Origin: Formivibrio sp.
GTDB lineage: Bacteria > Pseudomonadota > Gammaproteobacteria > Burkholderiales > Chitinibacteraceae
Length of the DNA: 63,544 bases
Assembly: GCA_031291275.1 (NCBI GenBank)
Contig: JARLJJ010000500.1
Span: 1-63,544, forward strand
Direction of reading: 5' to 3'
Position numbers and translations under genes: made by a program. Positions within the stretch are counted from its first letter, which is position 1. Every line of letters begins with the position of its first letter. The notes beneath the pieces are model-generated. The model saw only the letters and a program-made list of their open reading frames with translations. It ran no database searches and was not told the origin of the DNA. Shown piece by piece: positions 51,897 through 62,585 of this stretch.

Positions 51897-54389
51897 ATGA
51901 GCGCGCCACTGCTTCCCATCGTCAAGCTTGCAGCGTCTCCTGCCAATAAGGAGGCCGCCATCCGGCTGGCTGGCCAGTTGTTGCTTGAGGCCGGTTGCAT
52001 TGAAGCCGCATATCTCGACAGTTTTTTTGCGCGGGAGGCCATGGCGGATACCTATCTGGGTAGTGGTGTGGCGATTCCGCATGGCACGGTGCAAGACCGC
52101 GCACTGGTGCGCAAGACCGGGGTGGCTGTCCTGCAAGTGCCGGATGGTTTGACCTGGAACGCGGGGCAGACCGTGCGTCTGGTGGTGGCGATTGCCGCGC
52201 AATCGGATGAACATATCGACTTGCTGCGCCGCTTGACCCGGTTGATGCGCGATGAGGTGCGTCTGGCCGCGCTTTGCACAACGGGGAATGCCGCTGATAT
52301 CGTCGCGGCGCTGACCGATCAGACTGCATCGGTTCCGCAACCGGCCATGAGTTCGGATCAAACGGCTGACGCGGCCAACAGTTTTACGCTGGTGATCGAT
52401 TATCCGAGTGGTTTGCATGCGCGCCCGGCGGCTTCCTGGGTGACGACGGCCAAGCGATTTAAATCCACTATCCTGATCCGCAATGCAGAAGAAGCAGCGG
52501 ATGCCAAAAGCTTGGTGGGGCTGCTGAGCCTGGGCATCAAAGCCGGGCATACGATCCGCGTCACGGCTGAAGGGGAAGATGCGGCGGTGGCGCTCGAAGC
52601 GATCAAGAAAACCATCGTGGAATTGCACGCCGAGGAAGTGGCACAAGCCCAGGCTCAGGCGCAACTCGCCAGCCGCAAAACCGGAACGGGATGGGTGCCC
52701 CAACAGGCGTGCGATGCAATTCGCGGCGTGGCGGCAAGCCCAGGTCTGACCATCGGGGTGACGCGGCAGCATGTGGCTCAAGCATTGATCGTGGCAGATA
52801 CCCCCCTCGGCGTGGAAGCGGATGGGGTGTTGCTCGATGCCGCACTGCTGGCCGTGAAGTCCGAACTGGAAGCGTTGGCAGCCTCTACGGCGAAACGCCT
52901 GGGAGAGGCACAGGCAGCCATTTTTCATGCACAGACAGAACTTCTGACCGACCCGGCGCTGCTGCGCAAGGCCATCACCAGCATTTTTGGCGGACATGGC
53001 GCGGCGTGGTCGTGGCAGCAAGCGTATGGCGCCCAGGCCGAACAATTGGCCGCCCATCCCGATCCCTTGCTGGCAGCCCGTGCGGCCGATCTGCGTGATA
53101 TCGGCCAGCGTGTACTGCGTCAGATGTTGGGCGTGGATGCGTCGAGCGAGGCTTTTGCGCAAGGAACGATTTTGCTGGCAGAAGATTTATTGCCTTCCGA
53201 TACCGTCGGGCTCGATCCGCGCCAGGTCGTTGGATTGGCCACGGCGGTCGGTGGCCCCACCAGCCACACCGCAATTCTGGCACGCACCCTGGGCATGCCG
53301 GCGCTGGTGGCTGGCGGTCCGGCGCTGAAAGAGATTCCTGATGGCACGCTGGTGATTCTGGATGGCCATGCCGGATGTCTGTATTTGAATCCGAGCGAGG
53401 CCGATCTGCAATCGGCGCAGGCTGCTGCCGAGCGCGAAAGCCAGAAGCGTGAAGAAGCGGCTGCCGTGCGGGATTTGCCTGCCGTGACGGTGGATGGTTT
53501 CAGCGTCGAGATCGCCGCGAACATTACTTCATCGCAACAGGCCATTGCCGCATTGGAGGCCGGCGCCGAAGGCGTGGGCCTGATGCGTACCGAATTCCTG
53601 TTCATGGATCGGCAAACACCGCCCGATGAGGAAGAACAATACCAGACCTACCGCACGCTGGTCGGCATACTGGCCGGTCGCCCGCTGATTATCCGCACCC
53701 TGGATATTGGCGGTGACAAGGATGTGCCGTATCTGAATTTGTCGAAAGAAGACAATCCTTTCCTGGGCGTGCGCGGCTTGCGCTTGTTGTTGCGTCGTCC
53801 CGAACTGCTGCATACCCAGTTGCGTGCACTGTATCGCGCTGCCCAGCATGGTCCGCTGTCGATCATTTTCCCGATGGTGACGGATGTGGCCGAAGTGATC
53901 CGCGTGCGGGAAATTGCCGAAGCCGTGCGGCTGGAAGTGGGCGCGCCGGTGGTGCCGCTGGGCATCATGGTGGAAGTGCCCAGCGTCGCGGTGATGGCGG
54001 AGGCATTTGCGCCGCATGTCGATTTCTTCTCGATCGGGACCAACGACCTGACTCAATACACGCTGGCCGTGGATCGGCAGCATGCTGAACTGGCGCCGAT
54101 GGCCAACAGCCTGCATCCCGCCGTCCTGCAACTGATCGCCAGCACCGTCAAGGGTGCAAAGAAACACGGTACCTGGGTCGGCGTGTGTGGTGGCCTTGCC
54201 GGCGACCCGCTTGGCGCGGCGATTCTGACCGGGCTGGGCGTGAACGAACTTTCCATGACGGCCAGCGATGTGCCGGGCGTGAAGGCGACCTTGCGCGGCG
54301 GATCGTATGCCCAGATGCAGGTCTTGGCGCAACAGGCGCTGGCTTGCAGCAGCATCAACGAGGTCAAGGCATTGGGGAGCGCCGCATGA
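51897..54389 (+). CDS. fruB: PTS fructose multiphosphoryl transfer protein EIIA-HPr-EI
   Basis: An 830-residue fusion of three PTS modules. EIIA-Fru (about 1-145) has its phosphorylated H62 in GVAIPHGT. HPr (about 160-245) has H174 in GLHARPAAS. Enzyme I (about 270-830) has H457 in GGPTSHTAILA and the PEP-binding RTEFLFMDR and GTNDLTQYTLAVDRQ. It passes phosphate from PEP to FruA. AGGAG lies eight bases before the ATG. The end overlaps fruK as ATGA. Confidence 0.96.
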   Translation: MSAPLLPIVKLAASPANKEAAIRLAGQLLLEAGCIEAAYLDSFFAREAMADTYLGSGVAIPHGTVQDRALVRKTGVAVLQVPDGLTWNAGQTVRLVVAIAAQSDEHIDLLRRLTRLMRDEVRLAALCTTGNAADIVAALTDQTASVPQPAMSSDQTADAANSFTLVIDYPSGLHARPAASWVTTAKRFKSTILIRNAEEAADAKSLVGLLSLGIKAGHTIRVTAEGEDAAVALEAIKKTIVELHAEEVAQAQAQAQLASRKTGTGWVPQQACDAIRGVAASPGLTIGVTRQHVAQALIVADTPLGVEADGVLLDAALLAVKSELEALAASTAKRLGEAQAAIFHAQTELLTDPALLRKAITSIFGGHGAAWSWQQAYGAQAEQLAAHPDPLLAARAADLRDIGQRVLRQMLGVDASSEAFAQGTILLAEDLLPSDTVGLDPRQVVGLATAVGGPTSHTAILARTLGMPALVAGGPALKEIPDGTLVILDGHAGCLYLNPSEADLQSAQAAAERESQKREEAAAVRDLPAVTVDGFSVEIAANITSSQQAIAALEAGAEGVGLMRTEFLFMDRQTPPDEEEQYQTYRTLVGILAGRPLIIRTLDIGGDKDVPYLNLSKEDNPFLGVRGLRLLLRRPELLHTQLRALYRAAQHGPLSIIFPMVTDVAEVIRVREIAEAVRLEVGAPVVPLGIMVEVPSVAVMAEAFAPHVDFFSIGTNDLTQYTLAVDRQHAELAPMANSLHPAVLQLIASTVKGAKKHGTWVGVCGGLAGDPLGAAILTGLGVNELSMTASDVPGVKATLRGGSYAQMQVLAQQALACSSINEVKALGSAA

Positions 54390-55333
54390 GCGCCGCTGAA
54401 ATAGTCACGGTGACGCTCAATCCCGCCGTGGACCAGACTTTGCAGGTACCGGGCCTGCAACTGGGGCAGATCAACCAGGCCCACAGTCTGCGTTTCGATG
54501 CCGGCGGCAAAGGCGTGAATGTGGCCAGTGTGCTGGCTGATCTGGGGCAGGCCTGCGCCGTGACCGGCCTGTTGGGCGAAGACAATGCGCGGATTTTCGA
54601 AAACCAGTTTGCCGCGCGCGGCATTGCCGATCACTTTATCCGCACCCCCGGCGCAACGCGGATCAACGTCAAGCTGAACGATGCGCAAAGCGGCCATACC
54701 ACTGATATCAACCTGATTGCCTCTGCGCCGGCGGCCGATGCCCTGGTGCTATTGCGCGCGACCATTGCCGCGCTGTGTGCCGGTGCCGCCCGCCTGTTTG
54801 TGCTGGCCGGAAGTCTGCCGCCGGGTGTGCCGACCGATTTTTACGCCACGCTCACCCGTGATCTGAAAACGGCCGGCAAGACGGTGGTACTCGATACCAG
54901 CGGCGCACCGTTCGCCGCCGCACTGGCGGCTGCGCCCGATCTGGTGAAACCCAATCGGCATGAACTGGAAACCTGGCTCGGCCGGGCCTTGCCCGACCGG
55001 GAATCGGTCATTGACGGTGCGCGCGCGCTGCGCGCTGCCGGGCCGGCAACAGTGATTGTTTCTTTGGGCGAGGAAGGGGCATTGCTGTTGAGCGAGCAAG
55101 GCTGTTGGCTTGCCTGCCCACCCAAAGTCAATGTCGTCAGTACGGTGGGTGCGGGTGATGCCATGGTGGCAGGCTGGATCGCGGCTACCCAGCAGGGGCT
55201 GACACCGGATCAAAGTTTGCGCTTGGCCACGGCGAGTGCCGCTGCGCGGATCAGTCATCCCGATGGCAGCTTGCATCGGGCTGGATTGACGGCATTGGCT
55301 GCGCAAGTGGATGTGCAGGTCATCGGTTTCTGA
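54386..55333 (+). CDS. fruK: 1-phosphofructokinase
   Basis: A 315-residue PfkB-family kinase converting fructose 1-phosphate to fructose 1,6-bisphosphate, which then feeds the FbaA encoded nearby. N-terminal VTLNPAVDQTLQVPGLQLGQINQ and the C-terminal PfkB signature VVSTVGAGDAMVAGW with the catalytic Asp are present. ATG 54386 overlaps the fruB stop, so translation is coupled. Confidence 0.96.
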   Translation: MSAAEIVTVTLNPAVDQTLQVPGLQLGQINQAHSLRFDAGGKGVNVASVLADLGQACAVTGLLGEDNARIFENQFAARGIADHFIRTPGATRINVKLNDAQSGHTTDINLIASAPAADALVLLRATIAALCAGAARLFVLAGSLPPGVPTDFYATLTRDLKTAGKTVVLDTSGAPFAAALAAAPDLVKPNRHELETWLGRALPDRESVIDGARALRAAGPATVIVSLGEEGALLLSEQGCWLACPPKVNVVSTVGAGDAMVAGWIAATQQGLTPDQSLRLATASAAARISHPDGSLHRAGLTALAAQVDVQVIGF

Positions 55334-55442
55334 AGGGAACAAGCAATCAGCAGAAATGCCGTCAACGGCAGCAGGTGAGGAAGCAGTACCGCAGGAAACA
55401 CTAAAACGACGTCACATCGTCTAACCGGAGGTGGAGAACATT

Positions 55443-56855
55443 ATGGCAAATATTGTTGCAATCACGTCTTGTCCCACAGGCATCGCGCACACATTCATGG
55501 CGGCCGAGGGACTGGAGCAGGGGGCAAAAAGCCTGGGTCATACGATCCAGGTGGAAACCCAGGGGTCGGTAGGGACGCAAAATACGCTCAGCGCAGAGAC
55601 TATTGCGGCTGCCGATATTGTGTTGATCGCTGCGGATACCAACGTGGATCTGGCCCGTTTTGCTGGCAAACGCATCTATGAAACCGGTACCAAAGGGGCG
55701 ATTGGTGACGGTGCGGCTGTGGTCAAAACCGCGCTGGAACAAGCTGCGGTGAAAACGAGTGGCAAAGCGGCACTTGTCGGCAATCTGGCTGATCAGGCAC
55801 TCGCTGCCAAAGCCGCGCAAAGCGCCTCGCGCACCGGTGCCTACAAGCACTTGATGACGGGCGTCTCTTACATGATTCCGTTTGTGGTCGCCGGCGGTTT
55901 GCTTATCGCAATCGGCTTCGCGCTCGGCGGGATTTATGTGTATGACGACGCACACAAGGGAACGCTCGCCGCGAACCTGTTCTGGATCGGCAAGTCGTCC
56001 TTCGGTCTGATGGTTCCGATTCTGGCCGGCTATCTCGCCTACTCGATCGCAGATCGCCCAGGTATTGCTCCGGGCATGATCGCCGGTGCCATCGCCGGAA
56101 CCATTGGCGCCGGTTTCCTTGGCGGTATCGTCGGCGGTTTCCTGGCCGGTTATATCGTCAAATGGCTCAATGATGTCATCAAGCTGCCACGAACGCTGGA
56201 AGGCCTGAAGCCCGTTCTGATCCTGCCCCTGCTCGGCAGTACCATCGTCGGTCTGCTGATGTACTACGTGGTGGGCGAACCCGTTGCCGTGGCGCTTACC
56301 GCCATCTCCGAATGGCTCAAGGGTATGCAAGGCAGCAGCGCTATTGTATTGGGCATGCTTTTGGGCTGCATGATGGCCTTCGATATGGGCGGCCCGGTCA
56401 ACAAGGCGGCTTATACCTTCGCTACCGGCCTGCTGGCCAGCCAGATCTATGAACCGATGGCGGCCGTGATGGCTGCCGGCATGACGCCGCCACTGGGTAT
56501 TGCCTTGGCCACATTGCTGTTCAAGAACCGTTTTTCCGCAGATGAACGCGAAGCTGGCAAGGCCGCGGCAGCGCTGGGTATCTCCTTCATTACCGAAGGC
56601 GCTATCCCCTTTGCTGCCAAGGACCCGTTCCGTGTTATTCCTTCCATCATGATTGGTTCGGCGGTTGCCGGGGCGCTTTCGATGGCCTTTGGTTCCAAGC
56701 TTCATGTTCCGCATGGCGGCATCTTTGTGTTGCCCATGCCCAATGCCGTGGAAGGTTTGCTGGGTTATGCCATTGCGATCGTCATCGGTACGGTGGTTAC
56801 TGCGGTTGCGCTATATCTGCTGAAGAAGCCGGTGAACGGTTCAGCCGTTGCCTGA
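55443..56855 (+). CDS. fruA: PTS fructose transporter EIIBC
   Basis: A 470-residue inner-membrane PTS permease. EIIB-Fru at the N-terminus has the phosphocysteine in [18 protein letters not shown], and EIIC follows with about nine membrane segments (from [20 protein letters not shown] onward; GVMPPLG-like AAGMTPPLG and [15 protein letters not shown] are conserved). Unlike E. coli FruA it has a single EIIB domain. ATG 55443 has GGAG seven bases upstream. The apparent GTG at 55431 lies in the ribosome site. Confidence 0.95.
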   Translation: MANIVAITSCPTGIAHTFMAAEGLEQGAKSLGHTIQVETQGSVGTQNTLSAETIAAADIVLIAADTNVDLARFAGKRIYETGTKGAIGDGAAVVKTALEQAAVKTSGKAALVGNLADQALAAKAAQSASRTGAYKHLMTGVSYMIPFVVAGGLLIAIGFALGGIYVYDDAHKGTLAANLFWIGKSSFGLMVPILAGYLAYSIADRPGIAPGMIAGAIAGTIGAGFLGGIVGGFLAGYIVKWLNDVIKLPRTLEGLKPVLILPLLGSTIVGLLMYYVVGEPVAVALTAISEWLKGMQGSSAIVLGMLLGCMMAFDMGGPVNKAAYTFATGLLASQIYEPMAAVMAAGMTPPLGIALATLLFKNRFSADEREAGKAAAALGISFITEGAIPFAAKDPFRVIPSIMIGSAVAGALSMAFGSKLHVPHGGIFVLPMPNAVEGLLGYAIAIVIGTVVTAVALYLLKKPVNGSAVA

Positions 56856-56878
56856 TCGGATGATTGGCGCTACGGCAT

Positions 56879-56912
56879 ACAGCCATCCAGGATTTTCTTG
56901 GGTGGCTGTTTT
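56879..56912 (+). terminator. Terminator of the fruBKA operon
   Basis: Ten-bp stem ACAGCCATCC / GGGTGGCTGT (one G-T pair) with an 11-base loop, followed by TTTT. Confidence 0.85.
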
Positions 56913-57167
56913 GGGGTCTGCGGGCAAAAAGCAAGTCCAATGCTGCCATCGCGCAGGCCCGGCAAATAAGGAAGAATACGGCCCGGATTGATGCCGGCAA
57001 TATGACACAAGAGATGCCTGCGTATTCGCATGCACAGAAAGTGCCGGTTGCCGACACGCATTGGTGATGAGTTATCTTTGGCGTTGAAGTTTGAAGCCAT
57101 GGATGAACTTCATGAGATGTGTTGTCCGAAAGACACTATTAAATAGAACTTATCCTGAGGGGGAGAA
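56913..57167. other. Intergenic region between fruA terminator and tpiA
   Basis: About 255 bases without a supported gene. The tpiA promoter must lie here. I see GAGGGGGAG as its ribosome site at the end but no clear -35/-10 pair and no repeat. Confidence 0.5.
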
Positions 57168-57938
57168 GTGGCTGTGGCTATAAAAAAATGGGTGATAGGT
57201 AACTGGAAGCTGCAAGGTTCGCAGGTATTCAACAAGGAATTGGTCGAAGGGATTCGAGCCAGTCTGCCGGCTCTGGATAATCGGGTGGGGATGTCGGTTT
57301 GTCCGGTATTTCCGTACCTGATCCAGCTGGCTGATCTGTTGGCCGGTTCCAGTATGGTGCTGGGGGCGCAAACGCTTTCCGAACATGCCAAGGGTGCTTA
57401 TACCGGCGAAGTCGCCGGGCCGATGCTCAAGGATGTCGGCGTTGCACTGGTCCTTGTCGGGCATTCGGAACGCCGGGCTTATCAGGGTGAAAGCAATGAA
57501 TTGATCGGCAAGAAAGTCCGGGCTGCGCTGGATGCCGGGCTGCTGCCGGTGCTGTGTATTGGCGAAACCAAACAGGAACGCGATGCGGGCGAAACCCGGT
57601 CGGTCCTGACCGGCCAGCTGGATGCCGTACTTTCATTGCTGGACCTAGCGAAAGAAGACATGGTGATCGCCTACGAGCCGCGTTGGGCCATTGGCACCGG
57701 CGTCTCCGCCTCGCCGGAAATGATCGCTGAAGTTCATGGTTTCTTGCGCAGTTACCTGATCGGTAAAGCGGCTGCATTCGGGGCCAGAACGCCGCTGCTG
57801 TATGGCGGCAGCATGAATGGCAGCAATGCGGACAGTATCGCCGCCATCAAGGATGTGGATGGTGGATTGATTGGATCGGCTGCGCTCAAGGCGGATGAGT
57901 TTGTGGCTATCTACCAAGCGGTCCTTGCCTGCGCTTAA
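57168..57938 (+). CDS. tpiA: Triosephosphate isomerase
   Basis: TpiA interconverts dihydroxyacetone phosphate and glyceraldehyde 3-phosphate. N-terminal WVIGNWKLQGS holds the Asn and Lys, LVGHSERR the catalytic His, and AYEPRWAIGTG the Glu and the flexible loop. The 256-residue length is normal. It starts with GTG, either 57168 or 57174. The second is better spaced from GGGGGAG. With fbaA, fruK and fruA it completes a route from fructose to triose phosphates in one locus. Confidence 0.95.
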   Translation: MAVAIKKWVIGNWKLQGSQVFNKELVEGIRASLPALDNRVGMSVCPVFPYLIQLADLLAGSSMVLGAQTLSEHAKGAYTGEVAGPMLKDVGVALVLVGHSERRAYQGESNELIGKKVRAALDAGLLPVLCIGETKQERDAGETRSVLTGQLDAVLSLLDLAKEDMVIAYEPRWAIGTGVSASPEMIAEVHGFLRSYLIGKAAAFGARTPLLYGGSMNGSNADSIAAIKDVDGGLIGSAALKADEFVAIYQAVLACA

Positions 57939-58051
57939 CGCCCGCCAAGCGGAAAGCGAACTCTTGATCCATGCTTTGCGGTTCGGGATATACCGATTTT
58001 TTGCAAAAGACGTGAAGTAATCGTCGCATGGGCTGGTTTTGAGTTCAGCCA

Positions 58052-58085
58052 CAAAACGCCAACACTGCAGTTGGCGTTTTGTTTT
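58052..58085. terminator. Terminator between tpiA and the cupin gene
   Basis: Twelve-bp stem CAAAACGCCAAC / GTTGGCGTTTTG with a 6-base loop and a following TTTT. The mirrored A-rich side lets it work for the converging cupin gene. Confidence 0.92.
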
Positions 58086-58171
58086 GTGATCGGCACAAGC
58101 TTGCGCGGTTTTTGTTCAATAGCAAGTCGCAACCGCTAAAAGCACTTGATGCGCTTTTGTCCCCGTCGGAA

Positions 58172-58627
58172 TTATTCGCCTTGAATGTCATCCCTGGCGA
58201 TGGCAAGTGGCACGCCGTCCACCCCGGCGTAGACCACGAGAATTTTGAGCGGGCCGTTGCCGATATTGACGCCGCGATGCCAGGTGTTCACTACCTCGGC
58301 AAAGGCATCGCCAGACTGGAATTCGCGAGTGGTTCCATTTTCCAGTTCCAGCCGAACCTTGCCTTCGAGAATGTAAGCGATATTGTTGACCGGATGCTTG
58401 TGCCAGACGGTGGCGGCGCCAGGGGCAATTTCGACCACGACGGACTGGATTTCCGGTTGATCCGTTTTCGAATAGACAATGGGCGCTCCGTTCCAGGTGG
58501 TGCTCGTCTTGAGCAGCGTGGTGGATGTCACCGCCGGAATGGTGTTGGTTACTTCCGCTGCAGATGCGGCCGTCGCGACGGAAAGGGCCAGAGCGCTGGC
58601 CAAGGTGAATCGAGCGGCGAAGATCAT
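58172..58627 (-). CDS. Secreted cupin-domain protein
   Basis: A 151-residue protein. A signal peptide (MIFAARFTLASALALSVATAASA) leads to a single cupin domain with the metal-binding HxH in VWHKHPVNNIAYILEG and a third histidine in NTWHRGVN. Small periplasmic cupins of this type have no settled function; some bind metals or act as dioxygenases. AAGGAA precedes the ATG. It is monocistronic. Confidence 0.82.
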   Translation of the reverse strand: MIFAARFTLASALALSVATAASAAEVTNTIPAVTSTTLLKTSTTWNGAPIVYSKTDQPEIQSVVVEIAPGAATVWHKHPVNNIAYILEGKVRLELENGTTREFQSGDAFAEVVNTWHRGVNIGNGPLKILVVYAGVDGVPLAIARDDIQGE

Positions 58628-58758
58628 GGCATTTCCTTGAAGTGGTCAACTTATCGTAGACGATATTCAGGAAGTACTACCCATTCAAACCGGCTGGGTT
58701 CGGGAACGGGTTGCGTGTCATGCGACCCCGCGGCTTTGTTTCAATGCATCCCGAACAA

Positions 58759-59379
58759 TCATCTTTGCAGCGACGCCGCCGCAAGGCCAAGCCCCAGTGT
58801 CACCAATACCGCGCCAATACTGCGTTCAATGATGTGGCGGGAAGACGCGACAAAACGCCGGGCCGCCTCGGAAGAGAAGGCATAGGCGACCAGGGTAAAC
58901 CAGGCGAGATGCGTGAGCGAGATGAACAGGCCGTAGCCCAACTGCGTGACGAAAGGCGTGCGGGGGCTGATGACCTGGGTGAAGAGTGCAACGACAAACA
59001 AGGTGGTCTTTGGATTCAGCGCATTGGTCAGAAAGCCGATTCGCAGCGCTGCCAGATCCGACAAGGGCATCACGGTTTTCTGAACTGGCGATGTATCGGC
59101 CTTCTCTGACCGCAGCATGGCGATGCCAAGGTAAATCAGGTAAGCCGCGCCAGTGAATTTAAGGGTGTTGAACAGAATGATCGAGCGGGATACGAGCAGC
59201 CCGATACCGGCCATGGAATAACCGACATGCACCAAGGTCCCCAAGGCAATGCCGGCTGCGGTGAGCATGCCCGCCCGGCGCGACAGGATAATGCTGTTGC
59301 GCGTCACCATGGCAAAGTCAGCGCCTGGGCTGATGACGGCGAGGATGGTGATCGTGGCAACGGCCAGGGCTTGGATCAT
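58759..59379 (-). CDS. LysE/RhtB-family amino-acid exporter
   Basis: A 206-residue inner-membrane protein with about six membrane segments. The family hallmark ISPGADFAMVTRNSI is near the N-terminus and GFLTNALNPKTTLFVVALFTQ in the middle. Relatives export threonine, homoserine, lysine or leucine. ATG 59379 is chosen because it begins the first membrane segment and has GGAAAAG upstream. The upstream in-frame codons look like leader sequence. Confidence 0.9.
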   Translation of the reverse strand: MIQALAVATITILAVISPGADFAMVTRNSIILSRRAGMLTAAGIALGTLVHVGYSMAGIGLLVSRSIILFNTLKFTGAAYLIYLGIAMLRSEKADTSPVQKTVMPLSDLAALRIGFLTNALNPKTTLFVVALFTQVISPRTPFVTQLGYGLFISLTHLAWFTLVAYAFSSEAARRFVASSRHIIERSIGAVLVTLGLGLAAASLQR

Positions 59380-59723
59380 GTTCTTTTCCGGAGGGGGAGA
59401 TATGTTTTGGGCAATCATGACTATTAGCAAACGGCATTTCAAATATCAATTGCCCTTTAGGCGAACGGGTTAGCCAAAGTCATAACTCGCCGAAGCGGCT
59501 TTTCTACAGGTGAAACAGCAGGGGTTTGTGGTGGTTAGACATACGGCGCAGTTCGCTTCGCTCAGTGCGCCCTACAAATTGCGCCGTACACGGTGTTCGC
59601 AGCTCGATGTTGCTTACGAAATATGCTGGTATGAAAATAAATCACTCTTGAAGTTTCTGTCTGCGGATGCGAACATTATTGTCAGCTTTTGTTGAATATA
59701 TGCGCAACCATAAGGAAGATTCC
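59380..59723. repeat. Intergenic region with a REP-like inverted repeat (59542-59588)
   Basis: Between the divergent lysE-like and lipoprotein genes, TACGGCGCA (59542-59550) pairs with TGCGCCGTA (59580-59588). Inside, GGCGCA and TGCGCC form an alternative smaller hairpin around TTCGCTTCGCTCAG. This pattern is typical of dispersed palindromic repeats in proteobacteria. No gene is supported here. Confidence 0.6.
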
Positions 59724-60587
59724 GTGTTTCGAAAATTTGTATGTATCGCTATTCTCGCGGTTAGCCTGGTGGGTTGCGCATCGGTACCGATGGGAGACGC
59801 CAAGAAGGATGCCGAGCTAAAACAGTTTTCAAAAAAAGCCGATGTCGCTGGTGTTTACATCTATCGCAACGAAGTTATCGGCACCGCTGTTCGCATGGAT
59901 GTTGAAATTGACGGCAACGCGCTCGGCAAAACTGCTGCAAAGACCTATTTTTACACTGAAGTCACACCCGGAACGCATACGATAACTTCAAAATCCGAAA
60001 ATACCGATAGCCTCAATTTTGATGCCGCTGCTGGTCAGCTCTATTACATCTGGCAGGAAGTCAAAATGGGAGTTCTTTTTGCTCGCACAAAGCTACATCT
60101 TGTCGGTGAAAATGAAGGGCGAAAAGGTGTTCTTGAAACCAAACTTGCCGCAACATTGGGTACGACGCAGACTCCGGCTACAAGTAAAGTGTCTGCTCCG
60201 AAGTCCGTGCCCAATCAAGTGTCTGCCCGTGGCGCGGTCCTTGCCCAACCAGGATTCATTGCAACAGGTTTTGCCAGCATCCTCGATGTGGATGCCATTC
60301 CTTATATAAATGACCGGGCTCGTGATGCTTACCGAGAATGGCTGGCCCAATCAACACCCAAAGCGTTTGCCATAGCTTCTAATAGTCATTATGCATCGAC
60401 ATGGGGTCTAAAGCCTCGGGATACAACTTTGCCATCTGACCCATCGGAACGTGCTTTGCTGATCTGCGAACGGATCGCCAAACAGCCTTGCAAGCTTTAT
60501 GCTGTTAATGGATCAGTCGTGTGGCCCAAAGCTGTGACGTCTGCCAAAGTTAATAGCTCGGAATCGTTGGTCACGACGCCGGAGTGA
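59724..60587 (+). CDS. Lipoprotein with DUF2846-like domain
   Basis: A 287-residue lipoprotein. GTG 59724 starts a signal VFRKFVCIAILAVSLVGC ending in a lipobox, with AAGGAAG eight bases upstream. An upstream ATG would break the signal layout. Residues of about 35-135 (VAGVYIYRNEVIGTAVRMDVEIDGNALGKTAAKTYFYTEVTPGTHTI) match the DUF2846 pattern. The C-terminal half (from PGFIATGFASILDVDAIPYIND) resembles a second small domain seen in related proteins. The function is unknown. Confidence 0.78.
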   Translation: MFRKFVCIAILAVSLVGCASVPMGDAKKDAELKQFSKKADVAGVYIYRNEVIGTAVRMDVEIDGNALGKTAAKTYFYTEVTPGTHTITSKSENTDSLNFDAAAGQLYYIWQEVKMGVLFARTKLHLVGENEGRKGVLETKLAATLGTTQTPATSKVSAPKSVPNQVSARGAVLAQPGFIATGFASILDVDAIPYINDRARDAYREWLAQSTPKAFAIASNSHYASTWGLKPRDTTLPSDPSERALLICERIAKQPCKLYAVNGSVVWPKAVTSAKVNSSESLVTTPE

Positions 60588-60766
60588 GTTGGAACTGAGT
60601 CAATTTCTTTGTGATGCTTAGAACGGATTTGTTGTACCGGGGCAATTAATCTATACCCCTGTCGTTTTTATATTTGCAAACAAGGGGCATTTTATTTTCA
60701 TGAGCCAATGACGCTGTGAACTTGTGCTCTACGTACCGCCCTTAGAACAATTGCGATGCTTGTTGT

Positions 60767-62566
60767 TCAGCAATTTTCCCGAATCACCGCCAGAAATGCA
60801 TCGCCGTACTTGTCCAGCTTGCGGTCGCCGATGCCGGTGAGCCGGCCGAGTTCGTAATGGTCGGCGGGGCGCAGGTGCACCATTTCCTTGAGTGTGGCAT
60901 CGCCGAAGATCACGTAGGCCGGTACGTTCTGGTCGTCGGCCAGGCGCTTGCGACAGGCGCGCAGCGCTTGCCACAGGGCGCGATCTGCCGAGGTGGAAAA
61001 TTCGGCATTCTTGTCATGGAAATGGAATTTCTCGACGCGGGCGCGACGGTACAGCGGCACTTCGCCGCGCAGGATCGGCTTGGCGGCATCCGACAATTCC
61101 AGTCCGCCGAATCCGTCGGCGCTGACGCGCAAGGCGCCGCGGGCGAGGAGCTGGCGGAATACGGCGCGCCAACTGGCTTCGTCCATGTCCTTGCCGATGC
61201 CGAACGTGCTGATCTGCTGGTGAAAATACTCGCTCACTTTGGGGGTGAGCTTGCCTTGCAGCACGTCGATAAGATGGCCGACGCCAAAGCGGTTGCCAGT
61301 GCGGTAAACGCAGGAAAGCGCCTTGCGCGCGGCTTCGGTCATTTCGGTCAGTTGCGGCGGGTTCAGGCAGTTGTCGCAGTTGCCGCAGGGCTTGGCTTCT
61401 TCGCCAAAGTAACCGAGCAGGGTCTGGCGACGGCAGGCAGTGGCTTCGCACAGGCCGAGCATGGCTTCAAGCTTGCGTCGCTCCACGTCCTTTTGCTCTT
61501 CCGGCGTGCCGCTGGATTCGATCATGCCGGTAAGCTGGATCACATCGTTCAGGCCGTAGGCGAGCCAGGTATTGGCCGGCAAGCCGTCGCGACCGGCACG
61601 GCCGGTTTCCTGGTAGTAGTTTTCGATGCTTTTGGGCAAATCCAGATGCGCGACAAAGCGCACGTCCGGTTTGTTGATGCCCATGCCGAAGGCGATGGTC
61701 GCGACCATTACCACGCCTTCTTCGCGCAAGAACGTGGTTTGGTTGCGGCTGCGTACTTCCGGGTCGAGCCCGGCGTGATAGGGCAGGGCTTTGATTTCCT
61801 TGCTGCGAAGCCATTCGGCGGTGGATTCGACGCGCTTTCTGGACAGGCAATAGACAATGCCGGAATCGCCCTCGTGTTCGCGGCGCAGGAAGGTTAAGAG
61901 TTGCTCCTTGGAGGTCTTTTTCTCGACGATGGTGTAGCGCAGGTTCGGGCGGTCGAAGCTTGATATGAACTGGCTGGCCGATGCCAGGCGCAGCTTGTCG
62001 ATGATCTCGGCGCGCGTGGCGTGGTCGGCGGTGGCGGTCAGTGCGATGCGCGGAATGTCGGGGTATTCGTCGGCCAGTACCGAGAGTGCCAGGTATTCCG
62101 GGCGGAAATCGTGGCCCCACTGGCTAACGCAGTGCGCTTCGTCGATGGCGAAAAGTGCGACTTGCGCTCGCTTGAGCAAGCCAAGAAAGCGCGTCGTGAG
62201 CAGGCGTTCCGGTGCCACGTAGATCAGATCAAGCTCGCCGCTGACAAACGCTTGTTCGACGGCGCGTGCTTCGTCCTGATCGAGCGTGGAATTCAGAAAG
62301 GCAGCTGCGACGCCCAGTTCCTTGAGTTGGGTGACCTGGTCTTGCATCAGTGCGATCAGCGGCGAAACCACCACGCCGCAGCCTGCGCGTGCCAAGGCTG
62401 GTATCTGATAACACAGCGATTTGCCGCCGCCGGTAGGCATCAGCACCAGCGCGTCGCCACCGGAAATAAGATGGTCAACGATGGCGGCTTGCTCGCCACG
62501 AAAAGCGTGATAGCCAAAGACGTGCTGGAGCAGATGGAGCGGATCGGGTGCGGACATGGTTGCCAT
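60767..62566 (-). CDS. recQ: ATP-dependent DNA helicase RecQ
   Basis: A 599-residue 3'-5' helicase. SF2 motifs are Walker [20 protein letters not shown] as [18 protein letters not shown] and motif [12 protein letters not shown]. The RQC zinc site is [28 protein letters not shown], followed by a winged helix. The C-terminal HRDC domain ([29 protein letters not shown]) is present. RecQ processes stalled forks and recombination intermediates. The in-frame ATG at 62557 is an alternative start. Confidence 0.97.
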   Translation of the reverse strand: MATMSAPDPLHLLQHVFGYHAFRGEQAAIVDHLISGGDALVLMPTGGGKSLCYQIPALARAGCGVVVSPLIALMQDQVTQLKELGVAAAFLNSTLDQDEARAVEQAFVSGELDLIYVAPERLLTTRFLGLLKRAQVALFAIDEAHCVSQWGHDFRPEYLALSVLADEYPDIPRIALTATADHATRAEIIDKLRLASASQFISSFDRPNLRYTIVEKKTSKEQLLTFLRREHEGDSGIVYCLSRKRVESTAEWLRSKEIKALPYHAGLDPEVRSRNQTTFLREEGVVMVATIAFGMGINKPDVRFVAHLDLPKSIENYYQETGRAGRDGLPANTWLAYGLNDVIQLTGMIESSGTPEEQKDVERRKLEAMLGLCEATACRRQTLLGYFGEEAKPCGNCDNCLNPPQLTEMTEAARKALSCVYRTGNRFGVGHLIDVLQGKLTPKVSEYFHQQISTFGIGKDMDEASWRAVFRQLLARGALRVSADGFGGLELSDAAKPILRGEVPLYRRARVEKFHFHDKNAEFSTSADRALWQALRACRKRLADDQNVPAYVIFGDATLKEMVHLRPADHYELGRLTGIGDRKLDKYGDAFLAVIRENC

Positions 62567-62585
62567 TGTACCGGAAGCCGGTGCT

